This document shows positions 1 to 6,288 of a stretch of 21,084 nt of DNA, piece after piece. Position 1 is the first letter of the stretch, and each line of letters begins with the position of its first letter. The notes under the pieces were generated by a model. That model searched no databases. It saw only the letters and a program-made list of their open reading frames with translations, and was not told where the DNA came from. The position numbers were made by a program, and so were the translations under genes. Origin of the DNA: QHWT01 sp046726015 (lineage in GTDB: Bacteria; Acidobacteriota; Vicinamibacteria; Vicinamibacterales; 2-12-FULL-66-21); assembly GCA_046726015.1 (NCBI GenBank), contig JBKOZS010000083.1:1-21084 (forward strand), written 5' to 3'.

Positions 1-78
1 GTACACCACCTCGCATCCGGCCGCCTTCAGGCCATCGATGCCGCTCTTCTCGAACTTGTCCGCAACCAGTACCTTCAT
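1..78 (-). CDS. serA: D-3-phosphoglycerate dehydrogenase, N-terminal fragment
   Basis: The 26 visible codons begin MKVLVADKFEKSGIDGL and reach GCEVVY at the window edge. This is the characteristic opening of SerA, the NAD-dependent enzyme that oxidises 3-phosphoglycerate to 3-phosphohydroxypyruvate, the first step of phosphorylated serine biosynthesis in the cytoplasm. Only the first strand-helix-strand of the substrate-binding domain is present; the rest lies outside the window, so intactness cannot be judged. The ATG at 78 is the only reasonable start; an AAGGAG lies too far upstream (about 20 nt) to be a good ribosome site. The gene follows the DUF1015 gene in the same direction after a 50-nt gap, so the two are probably co-transcribed. 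Confidence 0.8.
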   Translation of the reverse strand, partial: MKVLVADKFEKSGIDGLKAAGCEVVY

Positions 79-128
79 AGCTGACGTTCGCAGTGAGCTC
101 CTTCGACAACTTATTAGGAAAGCGCCTT

Positions 129-1346
129 TTAAATCAGGTGCACCAGCAAGCCGTCGCGCAGCTTGGGCTCGAACCAGGTCGACTTCGGCGGCATGATGCC
201 TCCCTCGTCGGAGATTTTCATCAGGTCGTCAATCGTGACCGGGTGCATCGCGAATGCGACGGCCGCCTTGCCGCCGTTTACCGCCGCTTCGAGCGCTTTG
301 CTGCCGCGCGCGCCGCCAATGAAGTCTATCCGCTTGTCCGTGCGCACGTCGCCAATCTTCAGGAGCGGCTCGAGCACGTGCTGGTGGAGCAGCGCGACGT
401 CGAGCCCGCTGGCGCGGGAACGGTCCGCCGCGGCTGCGCCCGAGAGGTCGACCGCGTACCACTTGCCCGCGAGGAACATCGAGACTTCCCCTTTCCGCCT
501 CGGGGTCGGGCCGCCATCGGAGACCGGCACCTTCGCGCGCAGCTCGGCGAGGAACTGGTCGGGCGCTTGTCCGGGCAGGTCCTTGACCGTCCGGTTGTAC
601 GGCAGAATCTGCATCTGGCTCTCGGGGAAGGCGACAGCAATGAACGAGTCCGCGTCCCGCGCGTTGCCGCGCGCGCGCAACTCCTCGCGCGCTCGTGCGG
701 CGCTTGCAGCCCTGTGATGGCCATCGGCAATGTACAGCGCCGGGACACGCTTGAACGCGTTCACGAGGCTCGTGGCCTCTGCTCTCCCGGCCTTCCATAC
801 CGTGTGGTGGACGCCATCTTCCGCCCTGAAATCGTACAGCGGCGCATCAGCCGTCACCGCACGCGCGCAGCGATCGATCTCTTCGTTGGAGCGATAGGTC
901 AGGAACACCACGCCCGTCTGCGCACGCAGCTCGATGATATGACGCGTCCGATCGTCTTCCTTGTCGCGCCGAGTGCGCTCGTGCTTCTTGATTTGATCCT
1001 GCTGGTACTCGTCAACGGAAAAACACGCGGCGATTCCCGTCTGCTCGTGTGCGCCCATCCGCAGGCGATAGAAATACAGCGCCGGCTCGTCTTCCTGCAC
1101 CATCGGCGCCTGCGCGCGCAGCGCGGTGAAGTTCTCCTTCGCTTTCGCGTATACCTGGTCGGCATACGGGTCGGTCCCCGGTGGAAGGTCGATCTCCGAT
1201 CGGGTAACGCGCAGAAAGCTGAGGGGATTACCGTTCACGATCTCGCGCGCTTCGCCGGTGCTGACGACGTCGTAAGGAACGGAGGACACCAGCGCCGCGT
1301 TGTCGCGAGACGGCCGCAACGCACGGAACGGACGGATCGTAGACAT
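129..1346 (-). CDS. DUF1015 family protein, possible serine-metabolism enzyme
   Basis: The 405-residue protein has the hallmarks of the DUF1015 family: an N-terminal IRPFRALRP, the early VPYDVV motif (about residues 23-28), KHERTRRDKEDDR (121-133), ADGHHR (207-212) and YNRTVKD (250-256). Length is typical of the family. No signal peptide or membrane segment is visible, so it should be cytoplasmic. The biochemical role is not established to my knowledge. Its position 50 nt upstream of serA in the same direction, an arrangement I recall for this family elsewhere, suggests a link to serine or phosphoserine. The DGHHR-type motif resembles the ParB/sulfiredoxin-like fold of free-serine kinases (SbnI, SerK); this is inference only. 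The ATG at 1346 sits six bases after a good -10 element, so translation may be leaderless. Confidence 0.88.
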   Translation of the reverse strand: MSTIRPFRALRPSRDNAALVSSVPYDVVSTGEAREIVNGNPLSFLRVTRSEIDLPPGTDPYADQVYAKAKENFTALRAQAPMVQEDEPALYFYRLRMGAHEQTGIAACFSVDEYQQDQIKKHERTRRDKEDDRTRHIIELRAQTGVVFLTYRSNEEIDRCARAVTADAPLYDFRAEDGVHHTVWKAGRAEATSLVNAFKRVPALYIADGHHRAASAARAREELRARGNARDADSFIAVAFPESQMQILPYNRTVKDLPGQAPDQFLAELRAKVPVSDGGPTPRRKGEVSMFLAGKWYAVDLSGAAAADRSRASGLDVALLHQHVLEPLLKIGDVRTDKRIDFIGGARGSKALEAAVNGGKAAVAFAMHPVTIDDLMKISDEGGIMPPKSTWFEPKLRDGLLVHLI

Positions 1347-1352
1347 CCGCTT

Positions 1353-1380
1353 ATTGTAGCCGGACGCTGACCTCGTCAGG
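1353..1380 (-). promoter_or_regulatory. Candidate sigma70-type promoter for DUF1015-serA
   Basis: On the minus strand TACAAT (1358-1353) matches the -10 consensus at five of six bases. CCTGAC (1380-1375) lies 16 nt upstream as a partial -35. Only six bases separate the -10 from the ATG at 1346, which would place the transcript start at or next to the A of the start codon and give a leaderless mRNA. A small dyad (CTGAC/GTCAG) overlaps the -35 and could be an operator or chance. Sequence evidence only. Confidence 0.42.
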
Positions 1381-1427
1381 CCCGCGCATCATGCAACTCG
1401 CTGTGAAACTGACGGTTTAGTAGGGCG

Positions 1428-1475
1428 CCAGTTGCCAGTGCCAGTTGCCAGTAACTGGTTACTGGTTACTAGCGC
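1428..1475. repeat. Degenerate heptad array with 7-bp-stem hairpin after the M23 gene
   Basis: Units of about 7 bp run from 1428: CCAGTTG, CCAGTG, CCAGTTG, CCAGTAA, then the inverted word CTGGTTA twice. CCAGTAA (1448-1454), CTGG (1455-1458) and TTACTGG (1459-1465) form a perfect 7-bp stem with a 4-nt loop. The TAG stop of the M23 peptidase gene (1471-1469) is the last piece of this array, so the hairpin forms directly after that stop and could act as a 3' end or terminator. No T-tract follows. It shares its style, but not its word, with the other arrays in the window. Confidence 0.7.
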
Positions 1476-2782
1476 TCAGCGGCGCGCTGTGCATCGGGCT
1501 TGGCTGGCGATTCGGCGAGGAGCGTCGACGACAGTCTGGTGAGCAGCGCGTCGCGCGACGTTCGGAAAGCGGCGAGGTGGACCGACGGGATCGGCTCGCC
1601 CGGCGCCTGCCGCGAATGCGTCGCAAGGGGATTCACGAACACGCCATTTTTCTTCAGCCGGTAGTCGAGGTGAGGACCGGTGGCAGCACCGGTCGCACCG
1701 ACGCGGCCAATCATCTGTCCCTGCGACACCCGCGCACCCGGACGAATGCCCTTTCCAAACGCGGACAGGTGCAGATAGTAGGTTTCGAAACCACCTGGAT
1801 GTTTCAGGCGCACCATGTTGCCGCCCGCTCCGCTGTAATTCGCGGAGACCACAACACCATTCGCGACGGCGACGACCGCCGACCCCGTCGGTGCGCCGTA
1901 ATCCACGCCAAGGTGCGCGCGATACACGCGGTCGATCGGATGAAGGCGGCGTCGCGAGAATCGCGACGTGATGCGCGGCTCGAAGCGCAACGGGGACCGA
2001 AGGAAGAATCTCTTGAGCGAGCGTCCGTTCTCGTCGTAGTACGCGGCCTTGCCGGTGGCTGGATCCTGCCAGCGGAATGCCTGGTGCGCCGACCCGTCGA
2101 CGTCGATTGCCGCGCCAAGAATGGCACCGTAGTCCGAGAACTCGCCATCGTGCGAGTTCTTCTCGAACAGCACGCGGAACGAGTCCCCCGCCTGGAGGTC
2201 GCTGTTGAAGTCGACGGTCCCGCTGAAGATCTCGGCGAGCGCCATGGCCAGCTGAATGTTCTCTCCCGACTCCTCGATGGCCGCGATCAGCGACGGATGA
2301 TCGCTGTCGATCCTCGCGTCGATCGCAGTGACCTCGGTCTGCTTCACGTATGGGAGCACCTTCGCATCGAGCAATGCGGCGGAGTCGACGGGCTGGGTGG
2401 GTTGCGCCGAGCCAGCACTGCTTTCGCTCGTGCGGCTGACGATACGGAGAAATCGATCCGTATCGATCTGGTATTCGAACTCGCGCAGCAGGCCGTCGAT
2501 GGTTCGCACGAGACGGTACGGCTGATCGGCGCGCAGCCGCCGCGGGTCGAACACCGAGCGCGCCGCGTTCACCGCGTCAACGACCAGGGTCTCCCGCAGA
2601 TTGTGCGCGCGCAGCAGCGTGTCGAGCGTCGCGTGGCGAGGCACGCGAGCCTCGATCATCTCGATCTCCGACGTCAGGCGGATGTCCGGGTGCGCAACCG
2701 GAACGGGCGGCGCCTGCGGCTGGCTACACGACGCCGCGGTCAACGCGCAGGCCGCCAGGAAGAAAGGGGTCCGGGCTTTCAA
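1469..2782 (-). CDS. M23 family metallopeptidase, putative lipoprotein
   Basis: This 437-residue protein is probably a periplasmic peptidoglycan endopeptidase. Residues 1-19 form a short hydrophobic signal ending TAASC, a weak lipobox with Cys19. Residues about 45-260 look like the LysM/OapA-like and linker region of MepM-type proteins. The M23 domain spans about 285-390: HLGVD (H290, D294), YYLHLS (H338) and GPHLDYRL (H371). The last motif is HLD where HLH is usual, so one zinc-binding histidine is replaced by aspartate; activity is plausible but not certain. The start is TTG at 2782; no in-frame ATG or GTG lies nearby and no good ribosome site is visible. The stop codon falls inside a heptad array. 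Its neighbours are a membrane propeller protein upstream and DUF1015 downstream, with no shared pathway. Confidence 0.87.
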   Translation of the reverse strand: MKARTPFFLAACALTAASCSQPQAPPVPVAHPDIRLTSEIEMIEARVPRHATLDTLLRAHNLRETLVVDAVNAARSVFDPRRLRADQPYRLVRTIDGLLREFEYQIDTDRFLRIVSRTSESSAGSAQPTQPVDSAALLDAKVLPYVKQTEVTAIDARIDSDHPSLIAAIEESGENIQLAMALAEIFSGTVDFNSDLQAGDSFRVLFEKNSHDGEFSDYGAILGAAIDVDGSAHQAFRWQDPATGKAAYYDENGRSLKRFFLRSPLRFEPRITSRFSRRRLHPIDRVYRAHLGVDYGAPTGSAVVAVANGVVVSANYSGAGGNMVRLKHPGGFETYYLHLSAFGKGIRPGARVSQGQMIGRVGATGAATGPHLDYRLKKNGVFVNPLATHSRQAPGEPIPSVHLAAFRTSRDALLTRLSSTLLAESPAKPDAQRAAER

Positions 2783-2803
2783 TATGCGCGGAGCATAGCA
2801 CGG

Positions 2804-2983
2804 GATTGGCGACTGCAGATTGCAGAGTGCCGATTCACGGATTGTCGATTGGCGAGTGCCGATTGGCGGATTGTCGAGTGACGATTACGGATTGGCGATT
2901 GCCGATTGACGGATTTGCGATTGTCGATTGATGGATTTGCGATTGTCGATTGGCGATTAGCGATTGCTGATTGGCGATTGGGG
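2804..2983. repeat. Long degenerate heptad array, word GATTGNC, about 25 units
   Basis: About 25 units starting with GA and built on GATTGGC, GATTGCC, GATTGTC or GAGTGCC run head to tail. Most are 7 bp, some 8. The unit start is fixed on GATT while the last three bases vary. It fills most of the 322-bp gap between the HTH-propeller gene (stop at 3105) and the M23 gene (start at 2782). No gene is credible here: the short minus-strand ORF across it is repeat translation rich in N, Q, S and I. The far left end (GCGACTGCAGATTG, 2809-2822) recurs inverted at 3077-3090. Confidence 0.85.
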
Positions 2984-3041
2984 ACGCGACTGCTGAGTTC
3001 TGTTTGCCGGCCGCAGATTCACTTGCTGCGGAACAAGACGA

Positions 3042-3098
3042 CCCAATCGGCAATCAATCGTCAATCGGTCAATCTTCAATCTGCAGTCGCTACTCGAC
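3042..3098. repeat. Inverted partner heptad array downstream of the HTH-propeller gene
   Basis: Read on the minus strand this 57-bp stretch uses the same words as the array at 2804-2983 (GATTGAA, GATTGAC, GATTGGG, with GACTGCA). Its end contains a perfect 14-nt inverted copy of 2809-2822. It begins six bases after the stop of the HTH-propeller gene. Between the two arrays lies a non-repetitive core (2984-3041) with a small dyad, CCGCA/TGCGG, around 3011-3031. The whole 2804-3098 unit could fold into a long imperfect hairpin in RNA. Confidence 0.75.
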
Positions 3099-3104
3099 AA
3101 TTCG

Positions 3105-5021
3105 TCACTGGCCCGACACCCAGACGCCCCACCCGCCGGTTTTCTCGCTGTGAAAGGCGACGCGGTGCCCGTCGGGCGACCACGTGTATTCCTCCGCCGT
3201 GGGATCGTCGAGCACGCGGCGCATCGATCCGGTGCGGAGATCGAGGAGCCATGCACCATCACGCTGCACCTGGAAGATGATGCGGCGTCCATCGGGAGAG
3301 ACCGCGGGCGAGCGCAGCTGATGACCGCGAACCGGTGACGAGAACGTGCGGCGCGCGACGTTCCCGAGTGTCATCACGACGAGGTCGGTGCCGTGGCTGT
3401 ACGCGATCCGCGATCCGTCCGGGAACCAGGAGCCGCCCCACGGTTGCCCCTCGTCGTACGACGTCAGCCGCCGCACGTTGCCGCTCACAAGATCCGTCGT
3501 CCAGAGATTCCAGATGCTCGGGTCGTGTGCTTCGCCTTTCACGAACGCGAGCTGCGTGCTGTCGGGCGACCAGCTTGGCATGGCCGCAAAGCCGTCGCCG
3601 CTGATGCGACGCACGTTGTGCCCATCGGCATCGGCAACGAACACCGCGCGCATCCCTTCGCGATCGGAGTCGAACGCGATGTGGACGCCGTCCGGGGACG
3701 GGCGCACGTGGAAGTTCTGCGCATCGTCGTCGACAATGCGGGTGATCTTCAGCGTTTCACCGCGGCCGGCCGTGTCAGCGCGCACCACGCCGCTGTCGCC
3801 GCTCCCAGGCTCGCTGAAGAAGATCGCGGTGCCGGTGTTCGTGAACTCCGGCGAGTACGATGCGGGCTGCGCCGTCGCCTGCGGCACTTCCGGTGGACGC
3901 GTCTGAACCGTCGGCCTTTCAGTGGCAGGGACGGTGCTGGTCTCGCTCGCGGTGCGGCCCCTGTCGACACTCGCGCTGCCGGTCGTAGCGCGCTCGGTTC
4001 TTCCAGGGTTCGCTGGCGCTTTGCCACGAACCTCCACGATCGACGCGATCTCGGGCGGGAGGCTCAATCGATTCACCTGCACCCACATAGTCGGCAGGAG
4101 CGCGAGAACGAGCATGGCTGCTGCCGCCAGTCCCGCAAACATCAGAGCGTGTCCGCGGCGGCGCGGAACTTCAACCACTTCGACTTCCGCGTCAATCACG
4201 TCGGACGGCTGGAGCGCCTGCGGCTCACGCGGGACGAGCGCTTCGATGGGCTGCTCCGCGAGGGCCGGCGTCGTGGTTCCCGTTCCGCGCAGAGCCACGG
4301 CTTCTTCGAGCAGCGGCCACGCGACGCTCAGGACGACGGATTCGTCGAGTCCCGCGCCGCGCGCGTAGCGCACGATCTGCGATCGGCCATAGAGCCCTTC
4401 CGGCCAGTTGCGCAAGTATCCCCACTCGAGCTCGCGCAGCAGGTGCGTTGGAATGTGCGCGCGTGCCGAGATTTCATCGAGCGACAGTCCAGTTGCGCGG
4501 CGTGCCCGGCGCACATCGGAGATCGTCAGCGCCTCCCGCCACGGCAGATCGATCGGGACAGGAGCGGAAGGTGGTGCCGCTTCTGCCGGTTCCATCCTGG
4601 CCGCCGCCTGCGCAAACAGATCGCGCACGACCCGTTCGAGATCCGGCGCCTTGAATCGAAGGATGACCTCGCAGAATTCTTCGAGTGACGTGTACGGTGG
4701 CAGGTCAAGCGTTCCCAGCGCGCGCGCCACAACGAGGCGCAATGCGCCGGGGGCACGGTATTCCGCGGGTGCGTCGAAGTTCTCCAGCAGCTCGTCGAGC
4801 AATGAGGCCGCCGCAATCACGGGCGGCCGGTCCGTGTTCACCGGCCCTTCTACGACGACCGAGCCCTGTTCCGTGAGCCGGACGATGTGAGCGGATGGCA
4901 TGCCGCGCAGGACACCACGGTCGTGCTGGCGACAAATTTCGGAGACGATGGCGACCGCTTCCGGGGGATGCAGACGAACGCCTGAGGCGGCCAGCTCAGA
5001 CAGTGACACTCGACTCGGCAT
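3105..5021 (-). CDS. Kinase-remnant, RodZ-like HTH, membrane, TolB-propeller fusion protein
   Basis: This 638-residue protein is a single-pass membrane protein with four modules. Residues about 10-125 look like a worn protein-kinase C-lobe: EAVAIVSEICRQHDRGVLRG occupies the place of the catalytic-loop helix, but the HRD aspartate and DFG are gone and there is no N-lobe. Residues about 166-235 are an HTH_25/RodZ-type helix-turn-helix (ISDVRRARRATGLSLDEIS, then LRELEWG). A transmembrane helix spans about 291-313, followed by a proline/threonine-rich linker. Residues about 397-638 form a TolB/WD40-like beta-propeller with five PDG/PDS blade turns (PSPDG, WSPDS, WFPDG, VSPDG, WSPDG). The order gives a cytoplasmic HTH and an extracytoplasmic propeller, as in RodZ. 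I chose the ATG at 5021; an in-frame GTG at 5036 is the alternative. Function is unknown; a signalling or cell-shape scaffold is plausible. Confidence 0.82.
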   Translation of the reverse strand: MPSRVSLSELAASGVRLHPPEAVAIVSEICRQHDRGVLRGMPSAHIVRLTEQGSVVVEGPVNTDRPPVIAAASLLDELLENFDAPAEYRAPGALRLVVARALGTLDLPPYTSLEEFCEVILRFKAPDLERVVRDLFAQAAARMEPAEAAPPSAPVPIDLPWREALTISDVRRARRATGLSLDEISARAHIPTHLLRELEWGYLRNWPEGLYGRSQIVRYARGAGLDESVVLSVAWPLLEEAVALRGTGTTTPALAEQPIEALVPREPQALQPSDVIDAEVEVVEVPRRRGHALMFAGLAAAAMLVLALLPTMWVQVNRLSLPPEIASIVEVRGKAPANPGRTERATTGSASVDRGRTASETSTVPATERPTVQTRPPEVPQATAQPASYSPEFTNTGTAIFFSEPGSGDSGVVRADTAGRGETLKITRIVDDDAQNFHVRPSPDGVHIAFDSDREGMRAVFVADADGHNVRRISGDGFAAMPSWSPDSTQLAFVKGEAHDPSIWNLWTTDLVSGNVRRLTSYDEGQPWGGSWFPDGSRIAYSHGTDLVVMTLGNVARRTFSSPVRGHQLRSPAVSPDGRRIIFQVQRDGAWLLDLRTGSMRRVLDDPTAEEYTWSPDGHRVAFHSEKTGGWGVWVSGQ

Positions 5022-5346
5022 TTCGCGCTTTCGCACTGCGAGATCGCTGCCACGCGTCCGCCGAAGCGAAATCCCGTCCTCGCGCGGTCTTTGGCGAGCA
5101 AAGCGGTCAGCTGAAACCTATTGTTGAGCGAGAAACAGGCCAAGCGTCATCAAAAGTTACACGCCGGCCCGTAAGATTTTCGTTTATTGACCGCGCCGTG
5201 CCGCGCGGCCGGGTGCGATGTAGACGACATGCGCTCGAATCGTTCCGCGACGTCGCGGCGGAGGCGTCCGGATGCGCAAGGTGGGCGACAAAATACTGAA
5301 CACGCGCGTCGTTTTACCCTCCGCCACGGTAATGATGAGTAGCCCG
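5022..5346. other. Intergenic region, no gene found
   Basis: This 325-bp gap separates the TonB-C gene from the HTH-propeller gene, both leftward. No credible ORF or RNA gene is seen. It is locally AT-richer around 5110-5195 than its surroundings, as expected for a promoter upstream of the HTH-propeller gene. A dyad TTAC-N10-GTAA lies at 5157-5174 and may be an operator. No clear -35/-10 pair stands out on the minus strand. No heptad array is present, unlike several other gaps in this window. Confidence 0.5.
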
Positions 5347-6276
5347 CTAGTCAGGCCGGCGGACGTGTACCTGGATCATCTTGCGGAAGCGCACGGGCCT
5401 TCCCTGTAGCTTCGCCGATTCATAACGCCAGTCTTTCGCCGCAGCCAGCAGGAGCGAGTCGTAGGTCGGATGAACGGACTGGCGAATGGTCATCGCGATC
5501 ACCCGACCGAGTTCGTCGATGACGAGCTCCAGCACGCCGCGGCCCTGCACCTGGCCGGTGATTGACGCCGGAACTCGCGGCAGCTCTTGCCGCAGCGCCA
5601 CCGGAGGCGTCACGTTTCGATCGTCGCTCGTATAGACTCGCACCGTCTCGGCCTGCTGCACAGGCGCCGACGACACTGGCGCCGACGCGGCGGCGGTCAC
5701 CTTTTTCGGCTCGGGCGGAGAAGCGGACGCCGCGACACTGAGATCGAGGAAGCCGGACGACAACACCCGAAGGTCGGCAAGACGCCCGCCCATGGCGGGA
5801 TCATCGAGAAGCGCGAGCGCGCGACGGAACAGGTCCGTCGCCGTCGTGTAGTCCTTGCGATCGAATGCGGCTTTGCCTTCTGTGTAACGGGTCGTCGCGA
5901 TTTCCGGCAAAAGCCTGCGGCGCACCTCAGAGAAGGCGGCGCGCACGCGTGGCGAGGCTTCGGTCTCGCTCGGCTGATACGAAGGGGCCGCTGTTACGAC
6001 GGCGGCAATCGCGCCTTCTGCTTCCGTCGCGCGACCGAGTGCGAGCAGGCACAGCGCGCGGTACTGTTCGATCGATCGCCGGTCGCTGATCGGCGTGGCC
6101 TCGGTGGGCTTGAGATCGTTGAGCGCGGCGAGCGCCTCGTCGTAGCGCGCCGACGCATACAGCTCGCGGGCCGCTCCAACCGGATCCTTGCCCGATGGCA
6201 CCTGCCCGAACGCCGAATGCACAGGCGATCCGGCGAGGAGGACAGCAATCAGGATTCGGCGTGCTGAACAGGACAT
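5347..6276 (-). CDS. Exported TPR-like protein with C-terminal TonB domain
   Basis: The 309-residue protein begins with a signal peptide (about residues 1-24, ending SAFGQ). Residues about 33-95 and 125-158 are helical, TPR-like segments (ARELYASARYDEALAALN; GKAAFDRKDYTTATDLFRRA). A linker rich in Ala, Pro and Ser (182-215) leads to a TonB C-terminal domain at about 225-307 (GVLELVIDELGRV, then AAAKDWRYESAKLQGRPV). TonB_C domains normally contact outer-membrane receptors. Here there is no N-terminal anchor plus proline-lysine arm, so it is not a classical TonB; such exported TPR-TonB_C proteins are probably envelope adaptors. The ATG at 6276 is 12 nt after the stop of the pseudokinase-PEGA gene, so the two almost certainly share a transcript and perhaps a complex. 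Confidence 0.83.
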   Translation of the reverse strand: MSCSARRILIAVLLAGSPVHSAFGQVPSGKDPVGAARELYASARYDEALAALNDLKPTEATPISDRRSIEQYRALCLLALGRATEAEGAIAAVVTAAPSYQPSETEASPRVRAAFSEVRRRLLPEIATTRYTEGKAAFDRKDYTTATDLFRRALALLDDPAMGGRLADLRVLSSGFLDLSVAASASPPEPKKVTAAASAPVSSAPVQQAETVRVYTSDDRNVTPPVALRQELPRVPASITGQVQGRGVLELVIDELGRVIAMTIRQSVHPTYDSLLLAAAKDWRYESAKLQGRPVRFRKMIQVHVRRPD

Positions 6277-6288
6277 GATGCGCTCCGC

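Noticed and set aside
93..1370. 425-codon plus-strand ORF opposite the DUF1015 gene
   Set aside because: It is a shadow of a well-supported family protein; its translation is Arg/Val/His-rich with no recognisable domain, as expected for antisense frames in high-GC DNA.
1445..2881. 478-codon plus-strand ORF opposite the M23 peptidase
   Set aside because: Antisense shadow; its start and end both lie in heptad repeat DNA and the product has no family features.
2835..3053. 72-codon minus-strand ORF in the repeat-rich gap
   Set aside because: Its sequence (ANRQSQIHQSTIANPS type) is just the translated heptad array; no start signal and no homology-like pattern.
2804..3098. Possible CRISPR array
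   Set aside because: Units are 7 bp and contiguous with no unique spacers, and there are no cas genes nearby.
3393..4688. 431-codon plus-strand ORF opposite the HTH-propeller gene
   Set aside because: Antisense shadow with Arg/Ala-rich composition and no motif.
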